36,372 nt of DNA from Candidatus Thermochlorobacter aerophilus (GTDB lineage Bacteria; Bacteroidota; Chlorobiia; Chlorobiales; Thermochlorobacteraceae). This document shows positions 32,836-36,372 of this stretch, piece after piece (positions within the stretch are counted from its first letter, which is position 1; the number at the start of each line of letters is the position of its first letter). Location of the stretch: NCBI GenBank assembly GCA_002794105.1, contig PHFL01000028.1:3629-40000 (forward strand). The letters run 5' to 3'. A program made the translations under genes and the position numbers. The notes beneath the pieces were generated by a model. That model saw only the letters and a list, made by a program, of their open reading frames with translations. It was not told the DNA's origin and did no database searches.

Positions 32836-33156
32836 TCAATGCTTATGTGAATGTGGCTTTGGCACTGGGTCAAAGCCGCCTTTGACAAATGGATTGCAGC
32901 GCAATATACGCCATATGGTTAGCCATAACGCCGCAAAGAAGTTATGCGTTTGAAATGCTTCCAGCGCATAGCTGGAGCAGCTTGGCTCAAACCGGCAACT
33001 TCCGCCCAAAAACGGCGAGAGCACCAGTTTGTAGGCGCGAATAAGCAAAATTGGCAAGAAATTGGTGATTTTCCAGCCCCACCAAAGTTCCGGCGTAGGC
33101 TCAGGGTCGGCTATCAGATGCTCCTGGTCGTGTAGATGACTCATGGCTTGATGCAT
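32836..33156 (-). CDS. yidD: Membrane protein insertion efficiency factor YidD
   Basis: The product (106 residues) has the YidD core [20 protein letters not shown] followed by [11 protein letters not shown], with both conserved cysteines, then [17 protein letters not shown]. YidD is a small amphipathic inner-membrane protein that assists YidC. The N-terminus is longer than in most homologues: the ATG at 33156 overlaps the preceding gene by 56 nt, and an ATG at 33144 is also possible. The His-rich tail (KPHSHKH) is a minor oddity. In most bacteria rpmH and rnpA precede yidD; here the winged-helix membrane protein does instead. Confidence 0.95.
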   Translation of the reverse strand: MHQAMSHLHDQEHLIADPEPTPELWWGWKITNFLPILLIRAYKLVLSPFLGGSCRFEPSCSSYALEAFQTHNFFAALWLTIWRILRCNPFVKGGFDPVPKPHSHKH

Positions 33157-34513
33157 TTGAATCTAAAATGACATCGCTTAAGTCTTGGCTCACTTGACGC
33201 TGTTTGCGTAAGGTTTGAATCGCTTCGAGCTCGTTATGAATCCTATCAAACACATAGTAGACTTTGCCGCTCGATGTGTCGGCTTCCAGTTTGCCGCGCA
33301 GCTCAATGAGTAATTTATCCATCATTTTTTGGATAGTCCTTCTCGATAGGCTTTCCATATTGGGGTCAGCATTAACCAGCCGTTCGATTTGTTCCAGTGT
33401 TTTTGGAGCGGCTTTTTTTTCAAAGACCGCCTTCATGACTCGGCGACGGATGTGGGCTTGATGCTGCTCATACTGCTTTTTGAGTATCCATACCCCACGC
33501 CCCAGCGGAATTGCAAAGAACAGCACAGAGTAGATAAATGGCACCCATCCTAATAGAATGCGGACTGTAGGTGTCAGGTCAAAGAGCGTTCCATCTAACT
33601 TCAGCACAAGAAACGACATCAGGAGATTGAAAGCATTCATAGATACAATACCAAGGTTACGCAATAGCTCGTTACCTGTCCAAAGGTATTCGGGCTCGTC
33701 TTTATCCCAGTAATAGACAATTGGGGTTTCGTTAGTTTTTACTTTGCCGCGCAACAGTTCATCAAATTCAGCATACAGCACGCCATCTTCGCTGACCTTC
33801 AGCCGTCCATGGAATTTTGCGACATACATTGCCAGAAATTCTTCCATTTGGTCGGTGCTCCAGCCAGCAAGGGCTTGCAACTCAGCGCCAACCGTGATGC
33901 CTTTCTTCTTACGCAGAAATGCCGCCAGCTCCTTTTCATTGTTCAGCTTATCGGGTTGCTCGCGTGGCGGACCGAACACAAAATCATAGACCGACGCCAA
34001 GAAGCCTTTCTTTCCTTCTTCAGTTTCGGTCGCTAAATCAAAAAGGTAACCCCACACCTTTACAATCTCGCCCAGATTTGAGAAAAATTCTCTTCTGCCA
34101 CTTCTGCCATCTTTGCTTGCCAGTGAGAGCATAATCAGTGCAATGAGCAAAATAGTTACATACACGCCGAAATAAATCATCATCATCAAAGCAATGCACA
34201 CCTTGTAGAGAACTTGAAAGCCTTTCCACAAGATGTCCAGAATCTCGAGCAAGATTTCGGTTGCGGTTTTGGCATGGCGGCGCCTCAGCATATTGCCAAA
34301 GTGGTAGATGACATCGCCCTGCGCCGTGGCTTGCACGCGGCAGTGATACTTTTCTATCAGCTCATCGAATGCATGCACCAAGTCTTGCATGGCTATCCCA
34401 GTGCCAGCCGCCGCATCGTTGAGCGTAAAAGGTCGCCTCTGTTCCTCTACCCAAGCCTTTAGTCTGGCAAAGACTTCTTTTTCCTGAAGAGCTACTTTCA
34501 TCCCTGTTTGCAT
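33101..34513 (-). CDS. Membrane protein with three winged-helix-like repeats, unknown function
   Basis: From the ATG at 34513 (AAGG just upstream; alternatives are GTG 34540 and ATG 34501) the product is 470 residues. It alternates soluble and membrane parts. A winged-helix-like unit spans 11-76, a hydrophobic segment follows at about 100-132 ([20 protein letters not shown]), then a second unit at 193-255. Two helices lie at about 290-305 and 317-340, a third unit at 358-423, and then an Ser-rich tail. Each unit ends with the same beta-hairpin signature: [22 protein letters not shown] and [12 protein letters not shown] do not know a named family with this plan. It overlaps yidD by 56 nt and lies upstream of yidC, suggesting an envelope-related role; that is inference. 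Confidence 0.8.
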   Translation of the reverse strand: MQTGMKVALQEKEVFARLKAWVEEQRRPFTLNDAAAGTGIAMQDLVHAFDELIEKYHCRVQATAQGDVIYHFGNMLRRRHAKTATEILLEILDILWKGFQVLYKVCIALMMMIYFGVYVTILLIALIMLSLASKDGRSGRREFFSNLGEIVKVWGYLFDLATETEEGKKGFLASVYDFVFGPPREQPDKLNNEKELAAFLRKKKGITVGAELQALAGWSTDQMEEFLAMYVAKFHGRLKVSEDGVLYAEFDELLRGKVKTNETPIVYYWDKDEPEYLWTGNELLRNLGIVSMNAFNLLMSFLVLKLDGTLFDLTPTVRILLGWVPFIYSVLFFAIPLGRGVWILKKQYEQHQAHIRRRVMKAVFEKKAAPKTLEQIERLVNADPNMESLSRRTIQKMMDKLLIELRGKLEADTSSGKVYYVFDRIHNELEAIQTLRKQRQVSQDLSDVILDSNASSHESSTRPGASDSRP

Positions 34514-34625
34514 GAACCTTATTTGCACGAAAATAAGCACTTTCTGTACATCATTTCCTGCTACGCCATGCGTCTATTTCCTTCTTTTGAAGTCGGCTTT
34601 GCCGTCTGCTCTTTGGCAAGCCAGC

Positions 34626-36372
34626 CTAAGTGCTTTTCACATTAGCGATGCTCTTTTTTAGAGGTTCTATTGGCGTTGCCGCAGGCAGTTCGACAAAAAA
34701 GGTGCTTCCTTTGTCTTTACCTTCGGATTCTGCCCATACTCTGCCGCCGTGCAATTCGACAATTTTCTTGACAATAGAGAGCCCCAAGCCCGTTGAGCTT
34801 TCTCCGCCAGTTGGATATGCCGATAGACGCTGGAACCTACCGAAGAGTTTTTGCATATCATCTTTTGTTAGCCCCTGTCCTTCATCTCTGATAGTCACGC
34901 GCAGCTTATTGGCAGAGGCTTGCTTCTCGTTTGCCGCATACTCTCCTACTTTGCTGCCACTTATCCAGATAGTTTTTCCCTCTGGAGAGTATTTGATGGC
35001 GTTGCTTAGGAGATTTTCGAACACTTCATACATGCGTTTGCTGTCGACTTCTGCAAACAGCTGTGGTTCAAGGTTTATCTCCAGGCGTTGTGATTTGCGT
35101 TGCAATAGTTGCTGATTGTTCTCGGCTACAGTGTACAGCAACGCGCTAATGTCTGTGATAGATTTTTCCAGCACAATAGAACCGCTATCGATTGCCGTGG
35201 TTTTTAGCAGGTCTGTGATGATACCCAGCATGCGCTTTGCCGAGCGTGTAATGGTTTCCGCCATGATTTTGGTTTCAGGCTGATGTTCCACTTTTTCTGC
35301 AATGAGCATGGCAAAGCCCATGATACTTTGTAATGGATTTTGCAAGTCATGCGCGGCAATTCCCAGCAACTCTGTTTTGAACATATTGGCTTGTTCGGCA
35401 GCTTGCCGCTCGGTTTCAGCTTTTTGCCGTGCTTCGTTGAGCTCAGCATTTAGTTTGGAAAGCTCTTCATTCTTGCGCGCTTTTTGGCAGTATCCTAACG
35501 CAATTAACACAATTACCATTAGTGAGAGCGTAGCTAATGCGACCAGCAGGTGCTGCGTCAGCTCTTTTGCTTCGCGGTCTTTTTGCAAAGCTTCAATCTC
35601 ACGGTCTTTGCGCTCGTTTTCGAGATGGAGTTCTAATTCTGCGATGCGTTTCTGCGCCTCCAATGAGAGCAAGGAATCCTTCAGCGCCGCAAATTTTTCG
35701 AAGTAATTCAGTGCGGCTCGATAGTCGCCTTTCTCACGAGAGATTTCATAGAGCAGTTGGTAGGCGTTTTTCTCTTCATTGCGCGCTTGCACATTTGCGG
35801 CAGTTTCAAGAGAGCGCAAAGCATATTGGAGGGCGGCATCATGTTTTTTTTGCAAAAACAGCGTTCTACTGATTCGCTCTAAGGATTCTGCCACGTAGTT
35901 TTGTATCTGCATGTCTTGACGGATTTTCAGCCCTCTCATAAAGTATTCAAGTGCTTTTTCGTAGTTATGTTCATGCAATTCGCTTTCGCCCAGTGCCGTG
36001 AGAGCAAGGTCGATGTAGCGTTTATCGCCCAGTTTTTCTGATAGCGCTAATGCTTTTTGTGCATATTGTTTGGCTTCTGCGTAGCGCAAGAGCCGAAGAT
36101 AACTTGTCGCCACACCCGTCATGGCTGAACAGATAGCATCTTCTACGCCGATTTCTTCCGCTTGCGCAAGTGCTCTGGAGCGATACTGCAATGCCTGTTC
36201 ATGCTTGCCTTGATTGGCAAAACAATCTCCAATACGAATGAGCGACCACAGTACCCCTTTTTGGTCTTGAATCTCTTCGCGCAGTTTGAGTGCTTTAAGA
36301 TGGTAGTCAATGGCTAAGTCGTATTTGCCTTGATAGTCGTTGATATTACCCAGACTGTGATAGCACCATGCG
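34626..36372 (-). CDS. TPR-containing sensor histidine kinase (N-terminus beyond right edge)
   Basis: The frame stays open to the window's right edge, so the N-terminus is missing; a TTG at 36191 is only an internal codon. At least four to five TPR units come first, such as GKYDLAIDYHLKALKLREE, GKHEQALQYRSRALAQAEE and HNYEKALEYFMRGLKIRQD. A coiled coil, one membrane helix (LVALATLSLMVIVLIALGY) and a second coiled coil follow. The kinase core comes last: H-box IAAHDLQNPLQSIMGF (His codon at 35349-35351), N-box ENLLSNAIKYSPEGK, DEGQGLT, and STGLGLSIVKKIVELHGGRV. This TPR-TM-HK layout, often with a periplasmic TPR sensor, is common in Bacteroidota. No response regulator gene is adjacent. It precedes the winged-helix membrane gene by 113 nt. 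Confidence 0.9.
   Translation of the reverse strand, partial: AWCYHSLGNINDYQGKYDLAIDYHLKALKLREEIQDQKGVLWSLIRIGDCFANQGKHEQALQYRSRALAQAEEIGVEDAICSAMTGVATSYLRLLRYAEAKQYAQKALALSEKLGDKRYIDLALTALGESELHEHNYEKALEYFMRGLKIRQDMQIQNYVAESLERISRTLFLQKKHDAALQYALRSLETAANVQARNEEKNAYQLLYEISREKGDYRAALNYFEKFAALKDSLLSLEAQKRIAELELHLENERKDREIEALQKDREAKELTQHLLVALATLSLMVIVLIALGYCQKARKNEELSKLNAELNEARQKAETERQAAEQANMFKTELLGIAAHDLQNPLQSIMGFAMLIAEKVEHQPETKIMAETITRSAKRMLGIITDLLKTTAIDSGSIVLEKSITDISALLYTVAENNQQLLQRKSQRLEINLEPQLFAEVDSKRMYEVFENLLSNAIKYSPEGKTIWISGSKVGEYAANEKQASANKLRVTIRDEGQGLTKDDMQKLFGRFQRLSAYPTGGESSTGLGLSIVKKIVELHGGRVWAESEGKDKGSTFFVELPAATPIEPLKKSIANVKST

Overview
The window looks like a chromosomal segment from the Bacteroidota/Chlorobiota group, more likely the Chlorobiota (green sulfur bacteria and relatives) side. 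Supporting signs are batD/batE next to era, a DAHP synthase with a C-terminal chorismate mutase and a prephenate dehydratase ACT domain carrying QSIP, a long-form RmlA, and promoters resembling TTTG-N19-TAnnTTTG. This placement is inference from gene content; there is no rRNA marker. I see no tRNA, CRISPR array, insertion sequence or prophage. Coding density is high and most genes are housekeeping.

Layout. 1-3232 (minus): era, batD and the start of batE. 3351-7278 (plus): rodA, an EamA transporter and a B12-type acyl-CoA mutase large subunit. 7350-9365 (minus): a DUF1015 protein and scpA. 9462-12125 (minus): a sensor kinase and a two-receiver regulator, closed by a terminator. 12276-13214 (minus): a TIGR01777-type epimerase. 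13442-15322 (plus): mutL. 15348-18974 (minus): a polysaccharide flippase behind a three-part aromatic enzyme (prephenate dehydratase, DAHP synthase, chorismate mutase). 19134-23909 (plus): a TonB-dependent receptor, two small unassigned genes and an outer-membrane barrel. 24028-24909 (plus): a RodZ-like protein. 24956-25411 (minus): a small membrane protein. 25531-29715 (plus): a membrane protein, an SPFH protein, an LptF/LptG permease, yraN and an rmlA-type nucleotidyltransferase. 29779-30157: a broken DEAD-box helicase remnant. 30362-36372 (minus): a TPR histidine kinase entering from the right edge, a membrane protein with three winged-helix-like repeats, yidD, yidC and a PAP2 phosphatase.

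How the genes connect. Much of the window serves the cell envelope: RodA and the RodZ-like protein (cell shape), YidC/YidD (membrane insertion), LptF/G (LPS export), the flippase and RmlA (surface glycans), and the TonB receptor and barrel (outer membrane). Points most worth a second look are the PDT-DAHPS-CM fusion, the mutase whose active-site residues fit an isobutyryl-CoA-type rather than a methylmalonyl-CoA mutase, the winged-helix/transmembrane protein upstream of yidD-yidC, and the receptor locus with overlapping metal-box-like operators and a cysteine-cluster small protein. No single cluster here is an obvious new defence or mobile system.
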